Positions 9,418 to 18,749 are shown, counted from the first letter of the stretch. The stretch: DNA of 64,000 nt from Paucidesulfovibrio longus DSM 6739 (GCF_000420485.1 NZ_ATVA01000013.1:263894-327893); one strand, 5' to 3'. The notes: generated by a model not told the origin, from the sequence alone. Program-made: numbers and translations.

Positions 9418-10341
9418 TCAGCCCTCCGGCTCGATGTTCACGCCCAGCGCGCCCGGCCCCTGGGAACGGCGCTTGCCCTTCCAGGCGGAGAGGACCAGCA
9501 CGATCACGGTCAGGGCATACGGCAGCATGAGCAGGAATTGGGGAGCGAGGGCCGTTCCCGTAGCCTGGAGTCGCAACTGAAAAGCCATGACGCCGCCGAA
9601 GAGATAGGCGCCGACCACGGCGCGGAACGGCCGCCAAAATGCGAATATGACCAGGGCCACGGCAATCCAGCCGCGCCCGCCGGACAGGCCGGTGGTCCAG
9701 AGATGCGTGTAGGCCAGCGAGAGATACGCCCCGGAAAGCCCCACCAGAAAACCGCCGCCCGTAACGGCGAACCAGCGCAGCCGCTTGGGATTCAGCCCGG
9801 CTGCCGCCGCGGCGGCGGGCATTTCTCCCACGGCGGTCACGGCGAGGCCCAGCCGGGTGCGGCGCATGAAGAACCAAAACGCCACCGGCAAAAGATAGGA
9901 CATGTAGACCAGGACGTTATGCTTGAAGAAAATTGGTCCGAGCACGGGAATGGAGGACAAGCCGGGAATGGCCCAAACATTGAATCCGGATGTGTTCAGT
10001 CCGATGTAGGGCGTGCCCATGAACTCGGTCAGGCCGCCGCCGAGAATGGTCAGCGCCAGACCGGACACGACCTGGTTGCCCAGGCAGGTGATGGTCACGA
10101 AGCCGTGCAGCGCGGCCATGAGAAAGCCCGCCACGCCTCCGGCCAGCAGTCCGAGCCAAGCCGACCCCGTGACCAGGCAAACCATGAAGGCGGCAAACGC
10201 GGAAACGCTCATCATGCCTTCCACGCCGAGGTTGAGGACGCCGCCTTTCTCGGAAAGCATCTCGCCCAGGGTGGCATAGAGCACCGGTGTTCCGGAATGG
10301 ACAGTGGCCGCCAGCAGGGCGACGATCAATTCGAAATTCAT
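9418..10341 (-). CDS. nucleoside ABC transporter permease 2
   Basis: A 307-residue inner-membrane permease of the BPD_transp_2 family with about 8-9 hydrophobic segments. The N-terminal part TPVLYATLGEMLSEKGGV followed by LNLGVEGMM is the characteristic segment of NupC/YufQ-type permeases. It pairs with the longer permease upstream, whose stop overlaps its ATG by 4 nt, so the two subunits are translationally coupled. Confidence 0.92.
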   Translation of the reverse strand: MNFELIVALLAATVHSGTPVLYATLGEMLSEKGGVLNLGVEGMMSVSAFAAFMVCLVTGSAWLGLLAGGVAGFLMAALHGFVTITCLGNQVVSGLALTILGGGLTEFMGTPYIGLNTSGFNVWAIPGLSSIPVLGPIFFKHNVLVYMSYLLPVAFWFFMRRTRLGLAVTAVGEMPAAAAAAGLNPKRLRWFAVTGGGFLVGLSGAYLSLAYTHLWTTGLSGGRGWIAVALVIFAFWRPFRAVVGAYLFGGVMAFQLRLQATGTALAPQFLLMLPYALTVIVLVLSAWKGKRRSQGPGALGVNIEPEG

Positions 10342-11399
10342 TCCTCGCCCTCCCTGCGTCGCTCAATGGTGTAGGTGCTGAAGAACTGCGCCGCCAGCAC
10401 GGTGAGAAGGATCAACCCTTCCATGATCACGCCGAAGGCCGCGGGAATCTGCAATTCTATCTGAAGGTTTTCCGCGCCCACGCGCAGGGCCGCGAGCAAA
10501 AAGGCGACCACGGCGATGGCCAGAGGTTGAAGCTGCGCCAACCAGGCAACGACGATGGCCGTATAGCCGTAACCGGCCATGACGCTCGGCTGAAGACGGC
10601 CGACCACGGCGGAAATCTCGAGCGCTCCGGCCCAGCCCGCGAGCGCGCCGCTCACGCCCATGACGAACATGACCAGGAAGGAATACGGCAGCTTGGCATA
10701 CCTCGCCACGCGCGCGCCTTCGCCGCTGGCCTTGAGCTCGTAGCCGAGGCGGGTGAAGCGCATGAAGGCCCAGACCGCGAATCCGCACGCCACGCAGAGA
10801 GCGATTCCCCAGTGAATCCGGCCATACATCTTGCCAATGAGGGCGGCGGAACTGAATTCCGGAGACACGGGAAATCCCGAAGGATCCTTCCAGACGCGCA
10901 AGACGAGGTAGTCGATGAGCAGGATGGCAATATAGTTGAGCATCAGGGTGGAGATGATCTCGTTGACCTTGAGCCTCAGGCGCAAAAACGCCGGGACCAG
11001 TGCCCAAAGGCTGCCCAGGACCAAGGCCATGAGGAACATCAGGGGGATCAGCACCCAATGCGGCAGTCCGGGAAACGTCAGCGCCATCCAGGAAGCACCG
11101 ATGGCGCCCAGGGCGAATTGCCCCTCCGCGCCGATGTTCCAGATCTGCATGCGAAAGGCCACGGCCACGCCGAGAGAACAGAGGAAGATGGGCACCGCCT
11201 TGAGCAGCGCCTCCTCCAGGGCCCAAGTTTCACCGAAGGTCCCTGCCCACAGCACCTGCATGCCCTGCCAGACGGACTTGTCCTGCCAGAGCAGCAGGAG
11301 CGCGCAGATGGAGAGGGAAAAGAGCAGGGCGCCCGGAAAAGTCACCAGGGCGCCCCACTTCCAGGGTTCTTCACGTTTCCTTATGCGGAACGTGCTCAT
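10338..11399 (-). CDS. nucleoside ABC transporter permease 1
   Basis: A 353-residue inner-membrane permease of the BPD_transp_2 family, NupB/YufP type. A cytoplasmic N-terminus of about 20 residues is followed by a first membrane helix near 20-40. The conserved segment IWNIGAEGQFALGAIGAS lies around residue 90, where this family carries its signature. It forms a heterodimeric channel with the next gene, which it overlaps by 4 nt (ATGA). Confidence 0.92.
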   Translation of the reverse strand: MSTFRIRKREEPWKWGALVTFPGALLFSLSICALLLLWQDKSVWQGMQVLWAGTFGETWALEEALLKAVPIFLCSLGVAVAFRMQIWNIGAEGQFALGAIGASWMALTFPGLPHWVLIPLMFLMALVLGSLWALVPAFLRLRLKVNEIISTLMLNYIAILLIDYLVLRVWKDPSGFPVSPEFSSAALIGKMYGRIHWGIALCVACGFAVWAFMRFTRLGYELKASGEGARVARYAKLPYSFLVMFVMGVSGALAGWAGALEISAVVGRLQPSVMAGYGYTAIVVAWLAQLQPLAIAVVAFLLAALRVGAENLQIELQIPAAFGVIMEGLILLTVLAAQFFSTYTIERRREGEE

Positions 11400-11414
11400 A
11401 TCACTCAGCTTTGT

Positions 11415-12587
11415 TTAGTCGATGCTGCCGACGACACCCTCGACGAAGTACTTCATGCCGAGCAGTTCGCCGTCAGTGGGGGTGGCGCCATCAGCGACGA
11501 CAACCTCACCGGCCTGGTTCTTGATCGGGCCGCGGAAGACGATGTCGTTGCCTTTCTGCAGCTCGGCCTTCTTCTCGGCCACAAGAGCCTTGACATCTTC
11601 GGGAACCATCGGCCCGAAGGGCGCGATGTCCACGATGCCGCGCTCCATGCCGTACCACAGGGACTCCCCGCCATGCCACTTGCCGTCGCGAATCTGCTCG
11701 ACGACTTCCTGGTACAGCGGTCCCCAGTTCCAGATGGCCGCGGTCAGGTGCGCCTTGGGCGCGAAGGCGGCCATGTCGGAGTTGTAGCCGACGCAGTACG
11801 CGCCGCGTTCTTCGGCGGCTTCCTGCGGGCCGGGGGAATCCTGATGCTGGGTGATGACGTCGCAACCGGCGTCGAGCAGGCTGATGGCGGCATCCTTTTC
11901 CAGAACGGGATCATACCAGGTGTTGGTCCAGACGACGCGGACCTGGGCCTGGGGGTTCACGGCGCGCACGCCCAGCGTGAAGGCGTTGATGCCGCGGATG
12001 ACTTCGGGAATCTGCATGGCGGCCACATAGCCGATCTCGTTGGACGTGGTCATGGAGCCGGCGACCAGTCCGGTGAGATAGCGGGCCTGATACATGCGGC
12101 CAAAATAGTTGCTGGCGTTGGGCGCGGTCTTGAAGCCCGAGCAGTGCATGAACTTCACGTCCGGGAACTCGGAAGCGACCTTCATCATCGGATCCATGAA
12201 TCCGAAGCTGGTGGCGAAGATCACGTCGAAACCCTTGCGGGCCATGTTGCGGATCACGCGTTCGGAGTCCGGGCCTTCGGCCACGTTCTCGGCAAAGGCG
12301 GTCTCGACCCAGTCGAGCTTGTCGATGTACAGACGGCCCTGGTCCTGGGCATAGGAATAGCCCGCGTCGCCAATGGGGGAAACATAAACGAAACCGGCCT
12401 TGACGGTCTTGGCCTGCTCGGCGGCAGCCGGAGCCTGTTCCGTGGCCGGAGCCTGTTCGGCGACCGCAGCCTGTTCGGCGGGAGCCTCGGCTTTCTTTTC
12501 CTCGGCCTTTTCGCCGCAGCCCGCAAGCGCGCCCGCAAAGACCGCCACCATCAGGACGGCCAGCAGAACTTTCCACACCTTCATCAT
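11415..12587 (-). CDS. BMP-family nucleoside-binding lipoprotein
   Basis: The substrate-binding protein of the ABC importer, 390 residues. It has a lipoprotein signal peptide with lipobox LAGC (acylated Cys 24). An unusually long low-complexity linker of Ala, Glu, Gln and Pro (about residues 25-60) probably spans away from the membrane. The BMP domain (PnrA-like purine nucleoside binder) follows from about residue 63 (KAGFVYVSPIGDAGYSYAQ). The start has GGAGGAG-type sequence upstream. Its placement after gpt supports purine transport; sugar cannot be fully excluded. Confidence 0.93.
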   Translation of the reverse strand: MMKVWKVLLAVLMVAVFAGALAGCGEKAEEKKAEAPAEQAAVAEQAPATEQAPAAAEQAKTVKAGFVYVSPIGDAGYSYAQDQGRLYIDKLDWVETAFAENVAEGPDSERVIRNMARKGFDVIFATSFGFMDPMMKVASEFPDVKFMHCSGFKTAPNASNYFGRMYQARYLTGLVAGSMTTSNEIGYVAAMQIPEVIRGINAFTLGVRAVNPQAQVRVVWTNTWYDPVLEKDAAISLLDAGCDVITQHQDSPGPQEAAEERGAYCVGYNSDMAAFAPKAHLTAAIWNWGPLYQEVVEQIRDGKWHGGESLWYGMERGIVDIAPFGPMVPEDVKALVAEKKAELQKGNDIVFRGPIKNQAGEVVVADGATPTDGELLGMKYFVEGVVGSID

Positions 12588-12621
12588 CGCTCTCCTCCAG
12601 AGTGTTCACATATCGACGCGG

Positions 12622-12636
12622 CTCCGACGCCCGGAG
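12622..12636 (-). other. small hairpin between gpt and the binding-protein gene
   Basis: CTCCG (12622-12626) pairs with CGGAG (12632-12636) in the 89-nt spacer. No U-tract follows, so it is not a terminator by itself. It could protect or attenuate the transcript between the salvage enzyme and the transporter. Confidence 0.35.
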
Positions 12637-12676
12637 ACGCGCAAACCTGTCTCATATACGATTAACGCCCGGATGC

Positions 12677-13168
12677 CTAGCGTTCCGGACGGCTCTGAAC
12701 AATGGGCTCCACGAACTGATGCCCCGCGTCCCAGGGGAAAAGAATCCAGGTGTCCTGGCTCACTTCGGTAATGAACGTATCCACGAGGGGCCGCCCTTCG
12801 GGTTTGGCGTACACGGTCGCAAAGTGGGCCTTCGGAAGCATTTCGCGCACGAGCTTGGCTGTCCGACCGGTGTCCACGAGATCGTCCACCAGGAGCCAGC
12901 CGTCGCCGTCGCCCTCGATGCTCTTGAGCACGTTGCTCCGGCCCTGCTGCTGCCACGTATAGCTGGAGACGCAGATGGTGTCGATGACGTGGACATCCAG
13001 CTCGCGCGCCAGGATCGCGCCGGGAACAAGCCCGCCCCGCGTGATGCAGTAGATGCCCTCAAACGGACCGAATTCGAGAAGACGCCAGGAAAGCGCCCGA
13101 CAGTCCCGGTGCAGCTGCTCCCAGGAAACAGGGAACATCTTGGTGTATCGATTGGGATCGACAGCCAC
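12677..13168 (-). CDS. gpt: xanthine-guanine phosphoribosyltransferase
   Basis: A 163-residue salvage enzyme that joins guanine or xanthine (and less well hypoxanthine) to PRPP. Key motifs are visible: [25 protein letters not shown], the PRPP loop [20 protein letters not shown], and [13 protein letters not shown] with the C-terminal [10 protein letters not shown], all aligning with E. coli Gpt. The start chosen is GTG at 13168, preceded by GAGGAGG; the frame continues upstream to an ATG but that extension has no family similarity. It is first in the nucleoside ABC importer operon, linking uptake to salvage. Confidence 0.93.
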   Translation of the reverse strand: MAVDPNRYTKMFPVSWEQLHRDCRALSWRLLEFGPFEGIYCITRGGLVPGAILARELDVHVIDTICVSSYTWQQQGRSNVLKSIEGDGDGWLLVDDLVDTGRTAKLVREMLPKAHFATVYAKPEGRPLVDTFITEVSQDTWILFPWDAGHQFVEPIVQSRPER

Positions 13169-13269
13169 TGATAGCCTCCTCTCGCTCCGTGTTGAATCGG
13201 CATCATGTAGCCCAGGAGCGGCTTGGGGGCAAGAGCGGTCCGAGGGATGAAATTCAGCTGAGAATCCCA

Positions 13270-14724
13270 TTATTTTGGGATGTTGCACGCCTTCCCCTGA
13301 TATCGGAACAAGAAATGGAGAATTTTTCTGACCCGATCGGAAAAAATCTTATCCGCATAGATCGATCCCGCGACCCGCTTGTTGATCTCCGACAGGGTCG
13401 GATACGGATGCACCGCTCCGGCCAGGGTCGAAAGTCCGACCTTGCCGTTCAGCGCCGCGATCCACTCTCCGGCGAGCTCGCCCGCGTGCGGCCCGACGAT
13501 CTGCACGCCGAGGGGGCGTTCGCGCTTGTCCAAAAGGAGCTTGATCTTGCCGCGCGTCTCGTGCTCGGCCTGGGCCCGGTCGTTGGACGAAAAGTGCTCG
13601 ACGACGACCGAATACCCGATGCCCTCCCGCAGGCAATCCTTCTCGTTGCGTCCTATGCCCGCCAGCTCCGGCTCCGTGTACGTGCAGCGGGGCATGTATT
13701 TGTAATCGGCCCGCCGAGGCAGGCGCATGGCCGCGTTGGCGACCACGATTCCCCCCTCGTACCCGGCGGCATGCGTGAATTGATGCTGCCCGGTCACGTC
13801 GCCCGCTGCGAAGATATGCTTCCGCGAAGTGCGCATCCGCGTATCCACGGCAAGTCCCTTGGCGGAATAATCCACCCCGGCATCGGCCAGCCCCAGCCCC
13901 TCGACGTTGGCGCGCCTTCCGAGCGCCACAAGCAGCCGTTCGCCGGCGACCGAAGCCGAACGGCCGTCCTGCAGGAAGGCCACCTCGACCCCTTCCGGCG
14001 CGGGGCGGACCTGTTCCACGGAGCATCCGAGGCGTATGTCCACGCCTTCATCGAGCAATGCCCGCTCCACCACAGAGGCCATGTCCGCATCCTCTCCGCT
14101 GAGAATCCGGCCGCTCCGCTGGAGCAGCGTCACCTTGCTGCCGAGCCGCGAAAACGCCTGGCCCAGCTCGCAGGCCACAGGCCCCGCCCCCAAGATCACC
14201 AGCGACCCCGGCAGACGGTCCAGAGAAAAGATTTCACGATTCGTCAGAAACGGCACGGACTCCAGACCGGGAATTCCAGGAATCGCCGCAGAGGATCCCG
14301 TGGCGACCAGGAACCGGGCCGCACTGAACTTCCGCGCCCCGATTTCCACTTGGTGCTCGTCCAGAAAACGGGCCGGCCCGAACTCCACCTGCACGCCCAA
14401 GGAGCAGAACCGATCCACGGAATCGTGCCGTTGGATGGTCTCGATCACGGAACGAATCCGGGAAGATACGGATTGGAAGTCAACAGGGGGAAGATCCGAA
14501 CAGGGCAGGCCGAAGTCGGCGGCGCGCTCCATGAGCCTGCGAACCTTGGCGGTCTTGATCAGCGTCTTGCTGGGAACGCAGCCGTAGTGCAGGCAATCGC
14601 CGCCGAGGTGCGGATCGCGCTCCGCAAGCAGCACGCGCATTCCCAGCTGCGAGGCCCCGGAAGCCGCAGTCAGTCCGGCGGCTCCCCCGCCGATGACGCA
14701 GAGATCGAAATCAAATTTCGCCAT
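13270..14724 (-). CDS. FAD-dependent pyridine nucleotide-disulfide oxidoreductase (mercuric reductase / lipoamide dehydrogenase-like)
   Basis: A 484-residue flavoprotein. The FAD-binding GGGAAG lies near residue 12, the redox disulfide in [17 protein letters not shown] (C-x4-C), the NAD(P)H-binding [13 protein letters not shown] around residue 180, the second FAD segment [10 protein letters not shown] near residue 310, and a C-terminal dimerisation domain containing the H-P-Y-P-T segment in place of H-P-T. There is no N-terminal HMA domain and no C-terminal Cys pair, so a genuine mercury function is unlikely. The start at 14724 has a GGAGAA site; it overlaps the TVP38 gene upstream by 14 nt. 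Such reductases often accompany TVP38/DedA-type proteins; the substrate is unknown. Confidence 0.87.
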   Translation of the reverse strand: MAKFDFDLCVIGGGAAGLTAASGASQLGMRVLLAERDPHLGGDCLHYGCVPSKTLIKTAKVRRLMERAADFGLPCSDLPPVDFQSVSSRIRSVIETIQRHDSVDRFCSLGVQVEFGPARFLDEHQVEIGARKFSAARFLVATGSSAAIPGIPGLESVPFLTNREIFSLDRLPGSLVILGAGPVACELGQAFSRLGSKVTLLQRSGRILSGEDADMASVVERALLDEGVDIRLGCSVEQVRPAPEGVEVAFLQDGRSASVAGERLLVALGRRANVEGLGLADAGVDYSAKGLAVDTRMRTSRKHIFAAGDVTGQHQFTHAAGYEGGIVVANAAMRLPRRADYKYMPRCTYTEPELAGIGRNEKDCLREGIGYSVVVEHFSSNDRAQAEHETRGKIKLLLDKRERPLGVQIVGPHAGELAGEWIAALNGKVGLSTLAGAVHPYPTLSEINKRVAGSIYADKIFSDRVRKILHFLFRYQGKACNIPK

Positions 14725-15418
14725 GTCCGGTTCTCCTCCGATACCACTGGATGATGCGGCGGGCCACCAACGGGAAAATGCCGAGCAATGCGAACGACAG
14801 CAACAGACGGGGCGAAAGGATGCCGGACGCGGAATCCAGACGTCCGAGTTCCTTGCCCGCATTGACGAAGACCAGGGTTCCCGGCAGCATTCCCAGCCAG
14901 GAAACCCAGAGGAACGTCCAGAGCCGCATCCGGGTCAGCCCCAGGGCAAGATTGATCAAAAAAAACGGGAACAAGGGAATGAGGCGCAGGGTAAAGAGAT
15001 AGAAGCCCCCTTCCTGCTCCACTCCCCGGTTGATGCGCGTCAATCGCTGTCCGAAACGCCCCTGCACCCAGTCGCGCAGCAGATAGCGCGAGGCGGCGCA
15101 GGCCAGGGTCGCCCCCAGCGTGCTGCCCACCGAGACCAGCGCCGTGCCGAGCCAAAGGCCGAAAATCGCGCCGCCCGCGAGGCTGACCGGGACGGCTCCG
15201 GGAAGGCTCAATCCCGTGACGGCCACGTACAGCGCCACGTAAGCCCCGGCGGACAGGAACGGATGCGCCGACCGCCAGGCTTCCAATTGCGACAGGGAGC
15301 GCTTGATTTCTTCAATGGCGAGGTAGCGTCCGAGATCGAAATAGAAATACGCTCCCACGAGCAGGGCGAAGAGCAACACGAGCAGAAAACGCCGCTTTGC
15401 GGGAGACCACACCATCAT
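14711..15418 (-). CDS. TVP38/TMEM64 family (VTT domain) inner-membrane protein
   Basis: A 235-residue protein with a first membrane helix at about 10-28, then the VTT/SNARE-associated core (GAVPVSLAGGAIFGLWLGT; RLIPLFPFFLINLALGLTRM), whose re-entrant helices and F-P-F-F motif define the family. Family members are implicated in lipid scrambling or small-molecule movement. The ATG overlaps the glucokinase stop (ATGA), and its own end overlaps the flavoprotein gene by 14 nt, so three proteins are co-translated. Confidence 0.88.
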   Translation of the reverse strand: MMVWSPAKRRFLLVLLFALLVGAYFYFDLGRYLAIEEIKRSLSQLEAWRSAHPFLSAGAYVALYVAVTGLSLPGAVPVSLAGGAIFGLWLGTALVSVGSTLGATLACAASRYLLRDWVQGRFGQRLTRINRGVEQEGGFYLFTLRLIPLFPFFLINLALGLTRMRLWTFLWVSWLGMLPGTLVFVNAGKELGRLDSASGILSPRLLLSFALLGIFPLVARRIIQWYRRRTGHGEI

Positions 15419-16413
15419 CCGGTTCCCCTTTCCAGGCGGTTCAATTCCTGAAGGCCGTAATACGCCGCGCCGAAAAGCCCGTTATCCTCCCCGACCAGAA
15501 GGCGCACCGGAACCTCGCCCAGCAGGGCTCCGAACCCAGGACAATCCAAAAATTCCTCCAGAAACGAAGGCGCGAGCACGAGATGCGGATTCTTGACCGC
15601 AACCCCGCCGGAAAGCCAAAGCCCCCCGGCAGCCATGACGGTCAGCACGTACTGTCGCGCCGCCCGCCCATAAAACCGGGCGAACCAGCGCACAGTTCGC
15701 GGATGCTCGTCCAGACGTGCAGCCACTTCGACAGGCGCGAGTCGTTCCAAGCTGAGAAACTCGTGCACCAGGGCGAGCCCGCTCCCGGAAACAACATGTT
15801 CCTGGCAGCAATAGCCCACCCCCAGCCTCTTGCGCGCAAAGGCTTCGAACTCGCGTTCCTCCGGGCCGGAAAAGGGAAACGCCGCGTGCCCCGCTTCGGA
15901 GGCGACCGCGACCAGGACGCCATTGTCCGGCACAAGCGCGCAATGGCCAAGCCCGGTCCCCGCGCCCAAGACCGCCACGGTCCTGCCCGGTCGGGGCACT
16001 CCCGCCTGCACGGTCTCGGCCGCGTCCGCACACCGGGTTCGCGTGGAAAAAGCCTGGGCTACGAAGTCGTTGACCATCCGCACGCGACTTTCCGGAAAAA
16101 GTCCAAGTCCTCCGGCCGCCTCCGCGGCGCTTGCGAGATCCCGCCTCAGATCGATGTCCCAGTCGATGTTGGGCGGCTCGCAGCGGCAAGCGTCCACCAC
16201 GGCTCCGGGCACCGCGAACACCGACATGTCCAGCCGTTTCGGCAGCGCCGGGAGCAGGGAGCGAACGCAGCGTTCCAGCAATTCCTGAAACGAGTCGGAC
16301 TCCCCGGTCGGGAATTCCAGGCGCTCCCGCATCTCCAACCTGCCGGAACCAGAGTGAAACAAGGCGAAACGGCTGTTGGTGCCGCCGATGTCCGCCACGA
16401 AAATCTCGCTCAA
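15415..16413 (-). CDS. glk: glucokinase (Glk family)
   Basis: A 332-residue cytoplasmic sugar kinase that phosphorylates glucose with ATP. The N-terminal phosphate motif FVADIGGTNSRFALF, the catalytic VNDF segment (VRMVNDFVAQAF), and LGAGTGLGHCAL followed by EAGH and the late FEAFARKR segment match bacterial Glk rather than ROK kinases. It is first in the operon glk - TVP38 - flavoprotein. The 182-bp region to lemA (16414-16595) is a divergent promoter region; it contains a small palindrome GGATAGGGTATCC at 16551-16563 of unknown meaning. Confidence 0.87.
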   Translation of the reverse strand: MSEIFVADIGGTNSRFALFHSGSGRLEMRERLEFPTGESDSFQELLERCVRSLLPALPKRLDMSVFAVPGAVVDACRCEPPNIDWDIDLRRDLASAAEAAGGLGLFPESRVRMVNDFVAQAFSTRTRCADAAETVQAGVPRPGRTVAVLGAGTGLGHCALVPDNGVLVAVASEAGHAAFPFSGPEEREFEAFARKRLGVGYCCQEHVVSGSGLALVHEFLSLERLAPVEVAARLDEHPRTVRWFARFYGRAARQYVLTVMAAGGLWLSGGVAVKNPHLVLAPSFLEEFLDCPGFGALLGEVPVRLLVGEDNGLFGAAYYGLQELNRLERGTG

Positions 16414-16595
16414 TGGTCCCCCTCTTCTTCCTGCCGTAACCGATTCATGCTATCCTGAACCCGTCGGTCGCTCCGGATGGTCGGGCACGACCGCCCTCTT
16501 TCCGAAACGCATCCCCGATTATCCCATGAGAACGGTTTCCTTTCCATTCCGGATAGGGTATCCGCCCAAGCAAGATTTCCCAAGGAGAAACAATA

Positions 16596-17195
16596 ATGAA
16601 AAGAAAAATCACCCTGCTTCTGCTTTGTCTGGCCTGTCTGCCGCTCTTCACCGGATGCGGATACAATACCATGCAACAGAACGAAGAAGAAGTCTTTGCC
16701 GCCTGGGGCAATCTGGAAGCCGCGCTCCAGCGCCGCGCCGACCTGATCCCCAACCTCGTGGAAACGGTCAAGGGCTACGCCGGACACGAGAAAGAAACCT
16801 TGCAGGCCGTCATTGAGGCGCGTGCAAAGGCCACCTCCGTGCAGATCTCTCCCCAGGCCCTGGCCGACCCCAAAGCCCTGGCCAACTTCCAGGCCGCCCA
16901 GGGTGAACTGAGCTCCGCGCTGGCCCGGCTGATGGTCGTTGTTGAGCGTTATCCCGACCTCAAGGCGAACCAGAACTTCCTGGCCCTGCAACACCAGCTC
17001 GAAGGCACGGAAAACCGCATCAACGTCGCCCGCCAGCGCTACAACGAAGCGGTCAAGACCTTCAACTTCTCGATCCGCAAGTTCCCCAACAGCCTGACGA
17101 ACTCCGTGCTGCTCAACCTGGAGCGCAAGGAATTTTTCGCTGCCGACGAAGCCGCGCGCCAGGCCCCGAAGGTGGACTTCGGAACCAAGGAATAA
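16596..17195 (+). CDS. lemA: LemA family lipoprotein
   Basis: A 199-residue LemA protein. The N-terminus is a lipoprotein signal with lipobox FTGC (Cys 21), so it is likely anchored in a membrane facing the periplasm. The family core follows: [37 protein letters not shown], and the C-terminal IRKFPNSL signature. AAGGAG precedes the start. It leads a three-gene operon with two TPM-domain proteins, an arrangement found widely in bacteria. The biochemical role of LemA is not established. Confidence 0.92.
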   Translation: MKRKITLLLLCLACLPLFTGCGYNTMQQNEEEVFAAWGNLEAALQRRADLIPNLVETVKGYAGHEKETLQAVIEARAKATSVQISPQALADPKALANFQAAQGELSSALARLMVVVERYPDLKANQNFLALQHQLEGTENRINVARQRYNEAVKTFNFSIRKFPNSLTNSVLLNLERKEFFAADEAARQAPKVDFGTKE

Positions 17196-17197
17196 TC

Positions 17198-17977
17198 ATG
17201 CCCCGCTTCATTGCACGCTTCCAGTCCCGGCTGCGGGCTTTTGTCTGCCTCGCCTTGCTGTCCGCCGTCCTGGCGCCTGTTCCGGCACGCGCCCTGGACG
17301 TTCCGCCGCTACAGGGGAGAATCAACGACTATGGGAACATGATCTCCCCGCAGGTGGAAAAGATGCTCGACGAGGCGCTGGCCGACGTGGAGAAAACCGA
17401 CTCCACCCAGATCGCCGTCCTGACGATTCCCTCCCTGGAAGGAGACAACCTCGAAGACTTCTCCATCCGAGTTGCCGAAGCCTGGAAGATCGGCCAGGGC
17501 AAAACAGACAACGGCGCCATCCTGCTGGTTTCCAGGGACGACCGCAAACTGCGCATCGAGGTCGGATATGGCCTGGAAGGCAACCTCACGGATGTTCTTT
17601 CCGGTGCGATCATCGACAACGTGATCACCCCGCGCTTCAAGCAGGGCGACTTCGACGGCGGTTTTGTGGCCGGGGTCGTGGCCATGATCCAGGCTGTCCG
17701 GGGCGAATACACCGCGCCTGCGAAAAAGAAAGACGAAATGCCCGGATTCATGCTGCTTCTGCTGATGCTGAGCATCCCTGCCTTCATCATCTTCATGAAC
17801 GCCATGGGGTCGCGTGTGGGCCGCAAGTCCAGCTCGATCGCTCGCGGCTCGCTCCCGCCCTTCATCTTCTGGGGCGGTGGCGGTTTTGGCAGCGGTGGCG
17901 GCGGCTTCGGAGGCGGTGGCGGCTTCGGCGGCGGTGGCGGCGGATTCGGCGGCGGCGGCGCTTCCGGCGGCTGGTAG
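17198..17977 (+). CDS. TPM-domain protein with Gly-rich tail (YgcG family)
   Basis: A 259-residue secreted or membrane-anchored protein. It has a signal peptide with cleavage near A-R-A (about residue 31), a TPM domain (about 40-175) containing INDYGNMISPQ, VLTIPSLEGD, NGAILLVSRDDRKLRIEVGYGLEG, then a membrane helix near 185-205 and a tail made almost entirely of Gly, Phe and Ser. TPM domains were first described as plant thylakoid phosphatase-like modules; function in bacteria is not proven. It starts 2 nt after lemA and is followed 10 nt later by a second TPM gene. Confidence 0.85.
   Translation: MPRFIARFQSRLRAFVCLALLSAVLAPVPARALDVPPLQGRINDYGNMISPQVEKMLDEALADVEKTDSTQIAVLTIPSLEGDNLEDFSIRVAEAWKIGQGKTDNGAILLVSRDDRKLRIEVGYGLEGNLTDVLSGAIIDNVITPRFKQGDFDGGFVAGVVAMIQAVRGEYTAPAKKKDEMPGFMLLLLMLSIPAFIIFMNAMGSRVGRKSSSIARGSLPPFIFWGGGGFGSGGGGFGGGGGFGGGGGGFGGGGASGGW
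17871..17962 (+). repeat. GGC/GGT-rich tandem coding repeat (Gly-Gly-Phe-Gly tail)
   Basis: Imperfect repetition of a Gly-Gly-Gly-Gly-Phe-Gly unit at the 3' end of the TPM gene. It is low-complexity DNA that could vary in length between strains. Confidence 0.75.
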
Positions 17978-17987
17978 GAGAAGAATC

Positions 17988-18632
17988 ATGACGACAATTG
18001 CACAATCATTCTTGACGGATACCGACCGCGAACAGATCGTTGCGGCTGTCCAGCGCGCGGAACGCATCACCTCGGGCGAAATCGTGCCCCTGGTCGCGGG
18101 AAGCAGCGCCGACTATCACGCCGCGGAATTCAACGGCGCTCTCGCCCTTGGCCTCTCGTTGTCCATCGTCGCAGCCTGGCTGCTCGAAAAGCAGGACATG
18201 TGGACCTTCCTGCTGATCTTCTGCGCCGCCTATGCCGCCAGCTTCCTGGCCGTGCGGCTGCTGCCGGGACTGAAGCGGCTGTTCATCCCGAACGCGGTCA
18301 AGAACGACGAAGTGACCAAGGCGGCCATGACCGCCTTCCACACGCACGGGCTGCACCGCACCCGCGACCTGACCGGAGTGCTGATCTACGTCTCGGTCTT
18401 CGAGCGCCGGGTGCACGTTCTGGCGGACAAGGGCATCAACGACAAAGTCGACCCAAGCACCTGGGACGAGGTCGTCAACATCGTCACCAGCGGCATCCGC
18501 AGCGGCATGCAGGGAGCGGCCTTGGCCGAGGCGGTCACGCGCTGCGGCGAACTTCTGGCCTCCCACTTCCCGGTCCGGTCGGACGATTGCGACGAACTGC
18601 CCAACCTGATCGTGGAAGGCGACGACATCTGA
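17988..18632 (+). CDS. second TPM-domain membrane protein
   Basis: A 214-residue protein beginning with MTTIAQSFLTDTDREQIVAA; start set at 17988 because GTAGGAGAAG lies just upstream and the frame before it encodes only the shadow of the Gly tail. The TPM-like segments TSGEIVPLVAG and LTGVLIYVSVFERRVHVLAD enclose two hydrophobic helices (about residues 48-90), so the domain is interrupted by membrane insertion. It ends the lemA operon and is followed by a bidirectional terminator. Function unknown; probably works with the two proteins before it. Confidence 0.75.
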   Translation: MTTIAQSFLTDTDREQIVAAVQRAERITSGEIVPLVAGSSADYHAAEFNGALALGLSLSIVAAWLLEKQDMWTFLLIFCAAYAASFLAVRLLPGLKRLFIPNAVKNDEVTKAAMTAFHTHGLHRTRDLTGVLIYVSVFERRVHVLADKGINDKVDPSTWDEVVNIVTSGIRSGMQGAALAEAVTRCGELLASHFPVRSDDCDELPNLIVEGDDI

Positions 18633-18687
18633 AGCGCTCAAGGCAGCAGAAAACGGTTCGCAGCACACGACCCGTCGCCAGATGATG

Positions 18688-18717
18688 AAAAAAGGGAGCC
18701 GTTCGGCTCCCTTTTTT
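18688..18717. terminator. bidirectional terminator between lemA operon and motA
   Basis: A perfect 7-bp stem (18694-18700 with 18705-18711) with GTTC loop is flanked by six A before and six T after, so it works for both the rightward lemA operon and the leftward MotB/MotA genes. Confidence 0.9.
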
Positions 18718-18749
18718 GATTTTGCACGCAATCCTCGAAGAAGAATCGA

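Noticed and set aside
12588-12676. A possible purine riboswitch ahead of the binding-protein gene
   Set aside because: The spacer has one short stem and some suggestive T/A-rich bases, but not the three-way junction or conserved loop bases of the purine aptamer, and it lies inside an operon.
13270-14724. Calling the flavoprotein a mercuric reductase
   Set aside because: It lacks the N-terminal HMA domain and the C-terminal Cys pair needed for Hg(II), and there is no merR, merT or merP nearby.
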